A stretch of DNA of 64,000 bases, taken from NCBI RefSeq assembly GCF_014174475.1, contig NZ_JACJUD010000001.1:248001-312000 (forward strand), in the 5' to 3' direction. Under the pieces are notes generated by a model. It was not told the DNA's origin. It saw only the letters and a program-made list of their open reading frames with translations, and made no database searches. Made by a program: the position numbers and the translations under genes. This document shows, piece by piece, positions 18,955-28,228 of this stretch; position 1 is the first letter of the stretch, and the number at the start of each line of letters is the position of its first letter. Origin of the DNA: Aquipseudomonas ullengensis. GTDB taxonomy: Bacteria > Pseudomonadota > Gammaproteobacteria > Pseudomonadales > Pseudomonadaceae.

Positions 18955-20678
18955 AGTTCGGCATCGCCTTCAAGCTCGGTTGCCTGCTGGCGCTGTTCGG
19001 CGTGCTGGTCACCGGGCTGACCGGCTACTACTCCTACAGCAACAGCCGCAGCATGCTGCTCAAAGCCGCCGAGCGTGACCTGCAGACCGCCACCCAGGTA
19101 CTCGGGCGCAACCTGCGCAGCAGCCTCGACGGGGTCGCGCGCGACGTGCGCCTGCTGGCCGATGTGGCCGAGGAGCGCGACCTGCCCGAGCAAGTCAGCG
19201 ACATCGACCGCGCCCATGTGGAAGGCGATATGGCCGAGCTGTTCCGCGCGCAGATGCAGGTGCATCCCGAATACCTGCAGATCCGCCTGATCAGTGCCGC
19301 CGGGCATGGCCTCGAGCAGGTCCGGGTGGACCGCGACGGCGACCGTCTGCTGCGGGTGGAAGGCGACCAGCTGCAGGAAAAGGCGCACTTCCCCTACGTC
19401 TTCGACACCTTGCAGCTGCCCCGCGGCCAGGCGCGCCTGTCGCCCATCGGCATCAACCGCGAGCAAGGCACCCACGCCGCCGAGAATCGCCCAACGCTGT
19501 ATGTGTCCGCGCCGTTGGTGGATAGCCAGGGCAATGACTTTGCCCTGATCGTGATCAACGTCGACCTGGAGCAGGTGTTCAGCCAGCTGAAAAGCGACCT
19601 GCCCGATTATTACCGGGTCTACCTGAGCAACAGCTGGGGCGACCTGCTGATCCACCCGGATCACCAGCGCACTTTCGGCTTCGACCAGGGCCGGCGCATG
19701 TTCCTCCAGGACGAGTTCAGCGAAGTCCGCCAACTCCTCGACATGAACGGCCCCAACGGCCTGGTCAGCCGCTCCGGCCAGGAAGCCGAAAAGCCCCTGG
19801 TGGCAGCCTTCAGCCGCCTGAAAGCCAGTGCACACAGCCCCGATCGCTTCGTCATCCTCGGCCTGGCCGTGCCGGAAGACAAGGTGCTGGCGTCCGCCGC
19901 CCACCTCGGTCAGCGCATCATCCAGGTGGTACTGCTGTTCAGCGTGCTGGCCCTGCTGATCGCCATCTTCGCCTCACGCGCACTGACCCGCCCGCTGAAA
20001 AGCATGACCGAGGCGGTGCAGCGCTTCTCCCGCGACCACCAGATCAGCCCGCTACCGGAACAGCGCCGCGACGAGCTGGGCCTGCTGGCGCGCAGCTTCG
20101 GGCAGATGCAGCAGGAAGTGCTCAGCCATATGGAGGAGCTCACCCAGAGCCGCAACGCCCTCAACCACCTGGCCCGCCACGATCCGCTCACCAGCCTGCC
20201 CAACCGCCGGATGTTCTTCGAGCGCCTGGAGCACGCCCTGGCCAACTCGCGGCGCAGTGGCAAACAGCTGGCCGTGCTGTTCATCGACCTCGACCACTTC
20301 AAGGAACTCAACGACACCTTCGGCCACAGCCTCGGCGACCACGTGCTGCAGGCGGTGGGCACCCTGCTGCGTTCGGCCACCCGCGAGAACGACACGGTGG
20401 CGCGCCTGGGCGGCGACGAGTTCGTCATCCTCTTCGAGGTGGTGGAAGACGCGCAGCAGGTGATCAGCATCCTGCACAAGCTGTTGGAGCGTTTCCAACT
20501 GCCGATGCTGATCGACGGCCACGAGGTGCAGGTCAAGGCGAGCATGGGTGTCAGCCTGTTCCCGCGTGACGGCGACGACATCGAATCCCTGGTGCAGCAG
20601 GCCGACCGCGCCATGTATGCGGCGAAGAACGCCGGGCGCAACACCTACTCATTCGAACCGCCCAGCCTGGCCACCTGA
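18951..20678 (+). CDS. Membrane-bound diguanylate cyclase (periplasmic sensor-HAMP-GGDEF)
   Basis: 575 residues. TM1 (about 7-27), a long periplasmic sensor domain (about 28-315, Cache-like), TM2 (about 319-342), HAMP (about 343-395) and GGDEF (about 410-570). The active-site LGGDEF is intact and the inhibitory I-site REND precedes it by five residues, so a product-inhibited c-di-GMP synthase is expected. There is no EAL domain. GGAGGA lies 6 bases before the ATG at 18951, which overlaps the binding-protein stop. Confidence 0.92.
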   Translation: MKFGIAFKLGCLLALFGVLVTGLTGYYSYSNSRSMLLKAAERDLQTATQVLGRNLRSSLDGVARDVRLLADVAEERDLPEQVSDIDRAHVEGDMAELFRAQMQVHPEYLQIRLISAAGHGLEQVRVDRDGDRLLRVEGDQLQEKAHFPYVFDTLQLPRGQARLSPIGINREQGTHAAENRPTLYVSAPLVDSQGNDFALIVINVDLEQVFSQLKSDLPDYYRVYLSNSWGDLLIHPDHQRTFGFDQGRRMFLQDEFSEVRQLLDMNGPNGLVSRSGQEAEKPLVAAFSRLKASAHSPDRFVILGLAVPEDKVLASAAHLGQRIIQVVLLFSVLALLIAIFASRALTRPLKSMTEAVQRFSRDHQISPLPEQRRDELGLLARSFGQMQQEVLSHMEELTQSRNALNHLARHDPLTSLPNRRMFFERLEHALANSRRSGKQLAVLFIDLDHFKELNDTFGHSLGDHVLQAVGTLLRSATRENDTVARLGGDEFVILFEVVEDAQQVISILHKLLERFQLPMLIDGHEVQVKASMGVSLFPRDGDDIESLVQQADRAMYAAKNAGRNTYSFEPPSLAT

Positions 20679-20746
20679 TCCCGCCTAGCGGGCAGCGACT
20701 ATGCTTGGCCTATGCCCAGTTTTGCCTTAGCAGCGTGGTAACCCTG

Positions 20747-21748
20747 TTGATCCCGCTTCTCGTCTGTGACGACTCCAACATGGCGCGCAAGCAGCTGATC
20801 CGCGCCCTGCCGGCCGACTGGCCGGTGAGCATCACCCAGGCAACCCAGGGCGAAGAAGCGCTGGCCGCCATTCGCCAGGGGCTCGGCCAGGTGATGCTGC
20901 TCGACCTGACCATGCCGGTGATGGACGGCTACCAGGTGCTTGCCAAGCTGCGTGAAGAAGGCCTGGCCTGCCAGGTGCTGGTGGTCTCCGGTGACGTGCA
21001 GGACGAGGCGCGGCGGCGGGTCGACGAACTCGGCGCCCTGGCCTTTATCCGCAAGCCGGCCGATGCCGCGGAACTGCGCGCGACCCTTGAACGCCTGGGC
21101 CTGTACAACCCGGCCAGCAGCGAAGCCAAGAGCAATCCGCCGCGTCAGGAGCTGGCGCTCAAGGTCAACTTCCGCGATGCCCTGCGCGAAGTCAGCAACG
21201 TCGCCATGGGCCGCGCTGCCGCGCTTCTGGCCCGCGTGCTTGGCGTGTTCGTGCAGTTGCCGATCCCCAACGTCAACCTGTTCGAGGTCAGCGAGCTGCA
21301 CATGGCCCTGCAGGACGCCCAGCGCGGCCAGCGCCTCAGCGCGGTGTGCCAGGGCTTCATCGGCGAGGCCATCGCCGGCGAGGCGCTGCTGCTGTTCCAT
21401 GATTCGGAAATCGACGACGTGGCGCGCCTGCTCGGCTGGCAACCGAAGAACGCCGGCGAGACCTCGGAAATGCTCCTCGACCTGGCCAGCGTCATCACCG
21501 GCGCCTGCCTGTCGGGCATTGCCGAGCAGATCGACGTGCGCTTCTCCCTCGGCCACCCGCAACTGCTCGGCCAGCATGCGGCCATCGAGCAGTTGATCCA
21601 CCTCAACCAGCAGCGCTGGAAGCAGACCCTGGCCGTTGAGATCAGCTACAGCCTGGAAGGCCACGCCATCCACTTCGATCTGCTGCTGTTGTTCACCGAA
21701 GACTCGGTGCCGCGGCTGACCAAGAAAATCCAGTACCTGATGGAGTAG
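20747..21748 (+). CDS. Response regulator with receiver and CheC-type domains
   Basis: About 333 residues. Receiver domain (1-120): acidic CDDSN, phospho-acceptor Asp in MLLDLTMPVMDGY and the Lys in FIRKP. The C-terminal domain (about 135-330) is CheC/CheX-like: DALREVSNVAMGRAA fits the ExxNxxxG phosphatase motif; the second site (MLLDLASVITG) lacks the key Asn. It may dephosphorylate itself or a partner receiver. The start is uncertain: no ATG fits, and I chose the TTG at 20747 (reading (M)IPLLVCDDSN); GTG 20735 and TTG 20705 are alternatives. It is 4 bp from the PAS gene. Confidence 0.82.
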   Translation: MIPLLVCDDSNMARKQLIRALPADWPVSITQATQGEEALAAIRQGLGQVMLLDLTMPVMDGYQVLAKLREEGLACQVLVVSGDVQDEARRRVDELGALAFIRKPADAAELRATLERLGLYNPASSEAKSNPPRQELALKVNFRDALREVSNVAMGRAAALLARVLGVFVQLPIPNVNLFEVSELHMALQDAQRGQRLSAVCQGFIGEAIAGEALLLFHDSEIDDVARLLGWQPKNAGETSEMLLDLASVITGACLSGIAEQIDVRFSLGHPQLLGQHAAIEQLIHLNQQRWKQTLAVEISYSLEGHAIHFDLLLLFTEDSVPRLTKKIQYLME

Positions 21749-21752
21749 CCGC

Positions 21753-22190
21753 ATGCCTGCGCAGATCGATATCAAGGAGGTGCACTGGCTGCTCGACATC
21801 GTGCAATGCCTGGATGTCGGCGTGGTGGTACTCGACCGCCAATACCGCGTCGAGGTGTGGAACGGCTTCATGGAAAACCACTCCGGCCTGTGCCCGGACC
21901 AGGCACAGGGACGCAGCCTGTTCGAGCTGTTCCCCGAAATCGACGAGCCGTGGCTGCGGCGCAAGGTAGAAACCGTGGTGCAACTCGGCACCCGCGCCTT
22001 CAGTCTGTGGCAGCAGCGCCCCTACCTGATGCGCTTCAAGAGCTACCGGCCGATCACCGGGCAGGCCGATTTCATGTACCAGAACCTCACCCTGCTGCCA
22101 CTGGCCGCCGCCCAGGGCGAGGTCGAGCATGTGTGCCTGACGATCTACGACATGACCGATGCGGCGGTGCTGCATCTGAGCCAGGGCTGA
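21753..22190 (+). CDS. Single-domain PAS protein
   Basis: 145 residues, a PAS domain (about 14-125) with LDVGVVVLDRQYRVEVWNGFMENHSG and the C-terminal strand VCLTIYDMTDAA. It has no output domain, so it probably acts with a partner such as the adjacent receiver-CheC protein. The Shine-Dalgarno AAGGAGG-like sequence seen at 21774 is internal; the start ATG at 21753 follows the previous stop by 4 bases, implying coupling. Ligand or cofactor cannot be predicted. Confidence 0.85.
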   Translation: MPAQIDIKEVHWLLDIVQCLDVGVVVLDRQYRVEVWNGFMENHSGLCPDQAQGRSLFELFPEIDEPWLRRKVETVVQLGTRAFSLWQQRPYLMRFKSYRPITGQADFMYQNLTLLPLAAAQGEVEHVCLTIYDMTDAAVLHLSQG

Positions 22191-22227
22191 AGGCGGTTAA
22201 CGATCCTTTCCGGCTCGGCAATGGCGC

Positions 22228-22390
22228 CGTAGGCTGGGTTAGCCGCGACCGGGCGTTTAGATCGGACACCGAGCTTGCTGCGGCGTAACCCAGCAGCGGA
22301 GCTACAGATGGTGCAGGCGGCGCTGGGTTACGCCCGCCGAGCTTGCGTGGCAAGCGCTGGCAACGGCCAGCGCGGCTAACCCAGCCTACG
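22228..22390. repeat. Nested inverted-repeat element (GTAGGCTGGGTTAGC family)
   Basis: Perfect 20-bp terminal inverted repeats at 22228-22247 and 22371-22390 enclose an inner inverted pair (GGCGTAACCCAGC near 22283, GCTGGGTTACGCC near 22322). The layout (two stems in tandem inside closing arms) parallels the GTAGGGTGGAT elements. It fills most of the gap between the PAS gene and the convergent aldehyde dehydrogenase gene. Confidence 0.8.
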
Positions 22391-22424
22391 GTTCGGCGGT
22401 TGCAGGGCGCTCCGTCACCCCTCC

Positions 22425-23894
22425 CTACTTGAGGTACCAGCCCCAGGGCTCGCGGCTGCGGTACTCGGTCACCTGCTTCACCTCCAGATAGTTGTCCAGC
22501 CCCCAGCGCCCCAGCTCGCGACCGATGCCGCTCTGTTTCATGCCGCCCCAGGGTGCCTGGGTGAAGGTGGGCTGCGAGCAGTTGACCCAGACGATACCGG
22601 CACGCAAGCCATTGGCCAGCCGCGCGGCACGCTCGAGGTCGGCGCTCATCACCGCCGCAGCAAGACCGAAGCGGCTGTCGTTGGCCAGCTTCAGCGCCTC
22701 GGCCTCGCTCTTGAAGCGCTTCACGCAGAGCACCGGGCCGAAGATCTCGTCGCGCCAGATGCTGGCGCTGTCCGCCGGTTCGCTGAAGATGGTCGGTTCC
22801 AGAAAATAGCCCTGCGGCAGGTGCGCCGGGCGCTTGCCGCCGGTGAGTAGGCGCGCCTCCTGGCGGCCCTGCTCGATCATGCCCATGACCTTCTGGTACT
22901 GCCCGGCGCTGACCAGCGGCCCCAGCAGCACGCCGCGCTCCAGGCCCGGGCCGATGCTGATACGGCGCGTCTCTTCCACCAGGCGCTCGATTAGCCGCGG
23001 GGCGATGCCCTCCTGCACCAGCAGCCGCGAGGTGGCGCTGCACACCTGGCCCTGGTTCCAGAAGATGCCGAACAAGATCCACTCCACTGCGGCGTCCACG
23101 TCGGCGTCATCGAAGACGATGAAGGCCGACTTGCCGCCCAGCTCCAGGCTGATGTTCTTGATGTCGGCTGCCGCCGCCGACATGATCTTGGCCCCGGTCG
23201 GCACGCTGCCGGTGAAGGCCAGCTTGTCCACCCCCGGGTGTTGGCTCAGCGGCCCGCCGGCCTCGCCGCCGAAGCCGGTGACCACGTTGAGCACCCCGGC
23301 GGGCAGGCCGATGCGCTCGGCCGCGCCAGCCAGTTCCAAGGCGGTCAGCGGGGTCAGCTCCGAAGGCTTGAGTACGCAGGTGGCGCCGGCGGCGAGCGCC
23401 GGGGCAACCTTCCAGGCGGCCATCAGCAGCGGGTAGTTCCAGGGAATGATCTGTCCCGCCACCCCCACGGGCTCATGGCGGATGCGGCAGTGAAAGCGCG
23501 CGTCCGGCAGCGCCAGCGCTTCGTCCTGGCGGCCATCCAGCTCGCGCGCCAGCTCCGCGTAGTAGCGAAAGCAGCCGATGGCGTCGGCGATGTCCCACTG
23601 CGCCTCGGGCAGCGGCTTGCCGTTGTCGCGTACTTCCAGCGCGGCCAGTCCGTCCTGGCTGCGCTCCAGCTCGTCGGCCAGGGCCTCCAGCCAGGTAGCA
23701 CGCTCGGCTCCGCTGCTCTGCCCCCAGCCCCGATTGAAGGCCTGGCGGGCGGCATGCACGGCGTGGTCGATGTCTTCCTCGGTGGCCGCCGGCACCCGCT
23801 GGATCGGCTCGCCAGTGGCTGGATCGAGCGTCTCGAAGTAACCGCCCAGGTCCGGGCTGACCCATTGTCCGTTGATGTACAGCTGGTCACGCAT
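22425..23894 (-). CDS. NAD(P)-dependent aldehyde dehydrogenase (betaine/aminoaldehyde type)
   Basis: 489 residues, full-length ALDH superfamily. The catalytic Glu lies in LELGGKSA (about 255-262) and the nucleophilic Cys in NQGQVCSATSRL (about 288-299). Other motifs: GQIIPWNYPLLMAAWK and FTGSVPTGAKI. Similarity is to betaine-aldehyde and aminoaldehyde dehydrogenases. It is the last gene of a polyamine-type ABC transporter locus, so it probably oxidises an aldehyde derived from the imported amine. The exact substrate cannot be fixed from sequence. Confidence 0.9.
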   Translation of the reverse strand: MRDQLYINGQWVSPDLGGYFETLDPATGEPIQRVPAATEEDIDHAVHAARQAFNRGWGQSSGAERATWLEALADELERSQDGLAALEVRDNGKPLPEAQWDIADAIGCFRYYAELARELDGRQDEALALPDARFHCRIRHEPVGVAGQIIPWNYPLLMAAWKVAPALAAGATCVLKPSELTPLTALELAGAAERIGLPAGVLNVVTGFGGEAGGPLSQHPGVDKLAFTGSVPTGAKIMSAAAADIKNISLELGGKSAFIVFDDADVDAAVEWILFGIFWNQGQVCSATSRLLVQEGIAPRLIERLVEETRRISIGPGLERGVLLGPLVSAGQYQKVMGMIEQGRQEARLLTGGKRPAHLPQGYFLEPTIFSEPADSASIWRDEIFGPVLCVKRFKSEAEALKLANDSRFGLAAAVMSADLERAARLANGLRAGIVWVNCSQPTFTQAPWGGMKQSGIGRELGRWGLDNYLEVKQVTEYRSREPWGWYLK

Positions 23895-23913
23895 GGCTCT
23901 GCTCCATGGGCGC

Positions 23914-24726
23914 TCAGGCGCCGCTGTGGCGGTTCTGCAAATGACGGGAGGTGAACAGCAGCGCCAGGGAGACGCAGATGATCACCGTGGAGATGGCGTT
24001 GATCTCCGGGGTGATGCCCCGGCGGATGGAGGAGAAGATGTAGATCGGCAGGGTGGTTTCCGAGCCGGCGACGAAGAAGGCGATGATGAAATCGTCGAAA
24101 CTGAAGGTGAACGCCAGCAGAAAGCCCGCCAGGATCGCCGGGGCGATCTGCGGCAGGGTCACCCGCAGGAAGGTGTCCAGGGGCGGTGCGTAAAGGTCGG
24201 CGGAGGCTTCCAGCAACGCCTGGTCCAGGGCCTCGACCCGCGTACGCACGATGATCATGACCAGCGCCATGGTGAACAGCGAGTGCGCCGCAATTACGGT
24301 CAGCAGGCCCATGCGCAGGCGCGGCAGGCCGGCGCCCAGGAGCAGGTCGAGCAGCGGATTGACCACCTCGAACAGACTGATGAAGGCGATCAGGGTGGCG
24401 ATGCCGATGACGATGCCGGGAATGATGATGGCGCAGTAGACCAGCGCATCGAAGACCATCCGCACCCGTTTGCTCACGCGCTGCAGGCCGAATACCGCCA
24501 GGGTGCCGAAGACCGTGGCCAGCACGGCCGAGCAGAAGGCGATCAGCGCGCTGGTACCCAGCGCTTCCATGATGAAGGAGTTGCCGAAGGCGCGGCCGAA
24601 CCACTGGGTCGAGCAGCACTGGAAGGACAGCCCGCTGCGCCCGGCGTTGAAGGAGAACAGCACGATCAGCGCAATCGGCGCGTAGAGGAACAGGTACAGC
24701 GAGGTTGAATAGCTGCGCAGCCACAT
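23914..24726 (-). CDS. ABC transporter permease, PotC-like
   Basis: 270 residues with six membrane helices and the EAA loop (VEALDQALLEASADLYAPPLDTFLRVTLPQI). It fits the second permease of spermidine/putrescine-type importers. The ATG at 24726 overlaps the stop of the first permease (TGATG). Longer upstream reading in this frame lies within the first permease gene and is not coding. Confidence 0.92.
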   Translation of the reverse strand: MWLRSYSTSLYLFLYAPIALIVLFSFNAGRSGLSFQCCSTQWFGRAFGNSFIMEALGTSALIAFCSAVLATVFGTLAVFGLQRVSKRVRMVFDALVYCAIIIPGIVIGIATLIAFISLFEVVNPLLDLLLGAGLPRLRMGLLTVIAAHSLFTMALVMIIVRTRVEALDQALLEASADLYAPPLDTFLRVTLPQIAPAILAGFLLAFTFSFDDFIIAFFVAGSETTLPIYIFSSIRRGITPEINAISTVIICVSLALLFTSRHLQNRHSGA

Positions 24727-25637
24727 CAGAGCATGCCCTCCGTGCCGCGTTTGCCGTAACGCGCCACCAGTTTCAGGTAGAGAGCAATGATCGCCAGCAT
24801 CATCGCCACCAGGGTCATGGCCACCGCGCTGCCGAACGGCCAGTTGCGCGATTGCAGGAACAGGTCGACCAGCGCATTGCCGACAAAGAACACCTTGCCT
24901 CCGCCGAGGATGGCGGGGATCAGGAACTCGCCCATGAGCAGGATGAACACCAGCATCGAACCGGTGATCACCCCCGGCGCCGACAGTGGCAGGGTCACCC
25001 GGCGGAAGGTCTCGAAGGCGCTCGCGCCGAGGTCGGACGAAGCCTCCAGCAGGCGCTTGTCGAGTTTCTCCAGGCTGACGTAGATGGGGAACACCATCAG
25101 CGGCAGGTAGCCGTAGACGATGCCGATCAGCACCGCCGTGGGCGTATTGATCAGCCGCACGTTCTCCAGCCCGACCATTGCCAGCAGCGCCGGCAGGCCC
25201 TTGCCGCCGAGGATGAAGATCCAGGCGTAGGTGCGGATCAGGAAACTGGTCCAGAACGGCACGATGACCAGGGTCAGCAGCAACGAGCGATTGCGCTGCA
25301 CCTTCACCGCCAGGAAGTAGGCCAGCGGGTAGGCCGCCACCAGGCACACCAGGGTGCCCAGGGGCGCTAGCAGCAGGGTGTTGTAGAAGGCCTTGGCCCG
25401 CGAGCCGAGGTTCAGGTAGTTGTCCAGGGTCAGGGCGGCGCTGTAGCCGCCGACCGGGCTACGCTCGCCGAGGCTGAAGACTAGGATGATCAGCAACGGC
25501 AACAGCAGCAGCAACAGAAACCACAGGGTCGATGGCAGCAGCAGGAGCAGGGTGACGCGCCGGCCGAGGCTACGGCCGACAGCCGGCACGGCATGGCCCG
25601 CATCGGCCAGCGCAGGGGCGCTGAGAGCGACGTTCAT
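24726..25637 (-). CDS. ABC transporter permease, PotB-like
   Basis: 303 residues, six or seven membrane segments, EAA loop LEKLDKRLLEASSDLGASAFETFRRVTLP. Together with the PotC-like subunit it forms the inner-membrane channel of a polyamine-type importer. The ATG at 25637 has AAGGAA about 6 bases upstream; a start seven codons earlier (25658) lacks this. Confidence 0.92.
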   Translation of the reverse strand: MNVALSAPALADAGHAVPAVGRSLGRRVTLLLLLPSTLWFLLLLLLPLLIILVFSLGERSPVGGYSAALTLDNYLNLGSRAKAFYNTLLLAPLGTLVCLVAAYPLAYFLAVKVQRNRSLLLTLVIVPFWTSFLIRTYAWIFILGGKGLPALLAMVGLENVRLINTPTAVLIGIVYGYLPLMVFPIYVSLEKLDKRLLEASSDLGASAFETFRRVTLPLSAPGVITGSMLVFILLMGEFLIPAILGGGKVFFVGNALVDLFLQSRNWPFGSAVAMTLVAMMLAIIALYLKLVARYGKRGTEGML

Positions 25638-25702
25638 GGGGGATTCCTTGATCCGCATGATTCGGTGAATGCCCCCTCTGCCGACGACAGAGGGGGCTTG
25701 GC

Positions 25703-26848
25703 TCAGGCGGCTTTAAAGCGGGCCATCAACTCTGCCCGGGCCGGACTGGTCAGGGTCGCGGCGGCACCGAACTCCAGGGCGCTAAGCAGCTCGGCGGCCG
25801 GGTACATGATCGGGTCCTCGAGCATCGCCTTGGGCAGCAGCGCGTCCACCCGCTTGTCGCCGCTGGGGTAGCCGTGGGCCTCCACTTCCAGCTTGTTGAC
25901 CTGCGGATCGAGCAGGAAGTTGATGAAGGCGTAGGCTGCGTCACGCCGCTCGGCGCTCTTCGGAATGGCGAAGAAGTCGCTCCACAGCTCGCCCCCCTCG
26001 CGCCCCAGCACGAACTGCATCTGCGGCATGTCGCGGTGCAGCTGGGAGCCGTCGCCGGTCCAGCACATGGTCATCCAGGCATCGCCGCTGCGCATGGACG
26101 GCTGGTAGTCGGAGTTGATCGCGAACAGGTGCGGCTTGACCTCCAGCAGCAGCTTCTCGGCATCGGCCAGCTCCTTCGGATCCAGCGAGTTGAAGCTGTA
26201 GCCGAAAGACTTGAGGGCGTTGCCGATGGCGGTCAGCTGGTAGTCGTGGACCATCACCCGGCCCGTCGCCTCGCCCTTGGCCAGCTCCCAGAACTCCTTC
26301 CAGGTGGTGGGGCGCGCCTTGATCTGCTCGCTGTCGTAGACGAAGCCGGTGGTGCCCCAGTTCTTCGGCACGGCGTAGACCTTGCCGTTCACGCTGCCCT
26401 GCTCCATGAAGCGCTTCTCGAAGGCAGACGGGTCGAAGTTGGGTAGCCGCGAGAGATCCAGCGGCTCGATCAGTCCCAGCTCGACGTAGGTGCTAATGGT
26501 GTAGTTGGTCGGCACGAAGACATCCCAGCCGCTGCCGCCGGCCTGCAGTTTGGCGAGCATCTCCTCGTTGGAACCGAACACGTTCATCTGCACCTTGGCG
26601 CCGGTCTGCGCGGCGAAGGCGGCCAGGTTGTCGGCGTTGTGGTAGTTGGGCCAGGTGGCCAGGGTCACCCGGTCGCCGATGCTGCCCTTCTCGCCGGCGA
26701 AGGCGCGGTTGCCCAGCAAGAGGCTCGGCATGTTGACGGCCGTCACTGCCATCGCCAGGCCGAGGCCGGTCTTGCCGAGGAAGTCGCGACGGCTGATGGA
26801 GCCGTTCTGCCAGCTGCGCAGTTGCTTGATGAAGTCTTTCGGGTCCAT
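25703..26848 (-). CDS. Tat-exported PotD-type substrate-binding protein
   Basis: 381 residues. The N-terminus carries a twin-arginine signal (SRRDFLGKTGLGLAMA, about 19-34) with cleavage near AFAG, so it is exported folded. The mature domain is a PotD-like extracellular solute-binding fold (VTLATWPNYHNADNL, PKNWGTTGFVYDSEQ). It is the periplasmic receptor of the adjacent importer. ATG 26848 has AGGTGG 7 bases upstream; a GTG three codons earlier is less likely. Confidence 0.9.
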   Translation of the reverse strand: MDPKDFIKQLRSWQNGSISRRDFLGKTGLGLAMAVTAVNMPSLLLGNRAFAGEKGSIGDRVTLATWPNYHNADNLAAFAAQTGAKVQMNVFGSNEEMLAKLQAGGSGWDVFVPTNYTISTYVELGLIEPLDLSRLPNFDPSAFEKRFMEQGSVNGKVYAVPKNWGTTGFVYDSEQIKARPTTWKEFWELAKGEATGRVMVHDYQLTAIGNALKSFGYSFNSLDPKELADAEKLLLEVKPHLFAINSDYQPSMRSGDAWMTMCWTGDGSQLHRDMPQMQFVLGREGGELWSDFFAIPKSAERRDAAYAFINFLLDPQVNKLEVEAHGYPSGDKRVDALLPKAMLEDPIMYPAAELLSALEFGAAATLTSPARAELMARFKAA

Positions 26849-26897
26849 TGCTGCCACCTGCCTTTCAAGGGTTGATTGTTGTTGTCGCCGCCTGCTG

Positions 26898-28016
26898 TTA
26901 GAGCGTCATGGCCAGGCCGCTGGCCTGATCCCAGCCGATGCGGACCGGTGCGCCATGCTCGAAGGCCGAACGCTCGGCCAGGCCATGCCGCGGCACCCGC
27001 ACGCAGACGATGCCGAAGGACTCGGTGCGCACTCGGTACTCGGTGAGGTTGCCCAGGTAGATGCGATCCACCACCTCGCCGGGCAGGCTGACCTCGCGGG
27101 CCAGCGTCTCGCTGCCGGCGCCGATGGTGATCAGCTCCGGACGCACCGCGATGCAGCCTGCCTCGGCTGCCCTGAGGGCTGGGCCGGAAGGTGTCTGCGG
27201 ACTGGCCAACTGCAGGCCCTGGGCGGTCTCCAGCAGCACTCGGCCGTCTTCGATGCGCCGCACCGTGCCGTCGAACAGGTTGGACTCGCCGATGAAGTCG
27301 GCCACGTAGCGGCTCGCCGGGGTTTCGTAGAGTTGCTCGGGGCTGGCGTTCTGCAGGATGCGGCCGTCCTGCATGACGCTGATGCTGTCGCTCATCGACA
27401 GCGCCTCCTCCTGATCGTGGGTCACCAGCACGAAGGTGATACCCACTTCCCGCTGCAGACGCAGCAGTTCGGACTGCATCTCCTTGCGCAGCTTGCGGTC
27501 GAGGGCCGCCAGGGGTTCGTCGAGCAACAACACCGTGGGCTTGTTGACCAGGGCACGGGCCAGGGCCACGCGCTGCTGCTGGCCTCCGGACAGTTCGTGG
27601 GGCTTGCGCTGACCGAAGCCGGACAGGCGCACCATCTCGAGGGCCTCCTCCGCCAGGCGGCGCTGACCGGCCTTGTCCGGGCGCGGCTGGCGGTAGCGCA
27701 GGCCGTAGGCGATGTTGTCCAGCACCGACAGGTGGGGAAACAGCGCGTAGCTCTGAAACACCATGTTCACCGCGCGCTGGTGGGCCGGTATCCCTGCCAC
27801 CGGGCGCCCCGCCAGCAGCACCTCGCCCGCGCTGGGCTGCTCGAAGCCGGCGATCATGCGCAGGGTGGTGGTCTTGCCGCAGCCGGAACTGCCGAGGAAG
27901 GAGTGGAAAGAACCACGGCGTACCTTGAAGTCCAGGCCGTTGACCGCCGCCACAGTGCCGTAGCGCTTCACTACGTGACGGAATTCGATATCGAAGGTTT
28001 CGCTGGCATCGCTCAC
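26898..28016 (-). CDS. ABC transporter ATP-binding protein, PotA-like
   Basis: 372 residues. Walker [10 protein letters not shown] (about 43-51), ABC signature [15 protein letters not shown], Walker [13 protein letters not shown] and a switch His (LVTHDQEEA). The C-terminal TOBE domain (about 290-365) is typical of polyamine/iron-type importers. First gene of the transporter unit; its upstream region holds two strong palindromes (28087-28102 and 28112-28128), likely regulator sites. Confidence 0.93.
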   Translation of the reverse strand: MSDASETFDIEFRHVVKRYGTVAAVNGLDFKVRRGSFHSFLGSSGCGKTTTLRMIAGFEQPSAGEVLLAGRPVAGIPAHQRAVNMVFQSYALFPHLSVLDNIAYGLRYRQPRPDKAGQRRLAEEALEMVRLSGFGQRKPHELSGGQQQRVALARALVNKPTVLLLDEPLAALDRKLRKEMQSELLRLQREVGITFVLVTHDQEEALSMSDSISVMQDGRILQNASPEQLYETPASRYVADFIGESNLFDGTVRRIEDGRVLLETAQGLQLASPQTPSGPALRAAEAGCIAVRPELITIGAGSETLAREVSLPGEVVDRIYLGNLTEYRVRTESFGIVCVRVPRHGLAERSAFEHGAPVRIGWDQASGLAMTL

Positions 28017-28086
28017 GACCGGCCCCTTTTCCCAGGTGTGCTTGGCATGGGGTAACAGGCTAGCGAGGGGGCTTTCGGGGTGTATA

Positions 28087-28102
28087 TATCCCTCGGGGGA
28101 TA
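28087..28102. promoter_or_regulatory. Palindromic operator candidate for the transporter operon
   Basis: TATCCCTCGGGGGATA: perfect 6-bp arms TATCCC/GGGATA around 4 bp, 71 bp upstream of the ABC ATPase start. It is the size expected for a NarL/LuxR-type dimer. The adjacent TATATA on the minus strand could be the -10 element, so binding would touch the promoter. Confidence 0.55.
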
Positions 28103-28111
28103 GGCCGGAAC

Positions 28112-28128
28112 TCCACAGAAACTGTGGA
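28112..28128. promoter_or_regulatory. Second palindrome upstream of the transporter operon
   Basis: TCCACAGAAACTGTGGA: perfect 7-bp arms around AAA, 10 bp from the palindrome at 28087-28102. It could be a second regulator site or an RNA hairpin at the transcript start. Confidence 0.45.
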
Positions 28129-28228
28129 ACGCGCTGTGGACAAGTTCTGGATGACCGGCTGCAGGCCCCGCGAGCAGGGGCACTCAGCCGATTGATCGAT
28201 TTTCGTCCGTTACCGGCTGCGGAGAACG

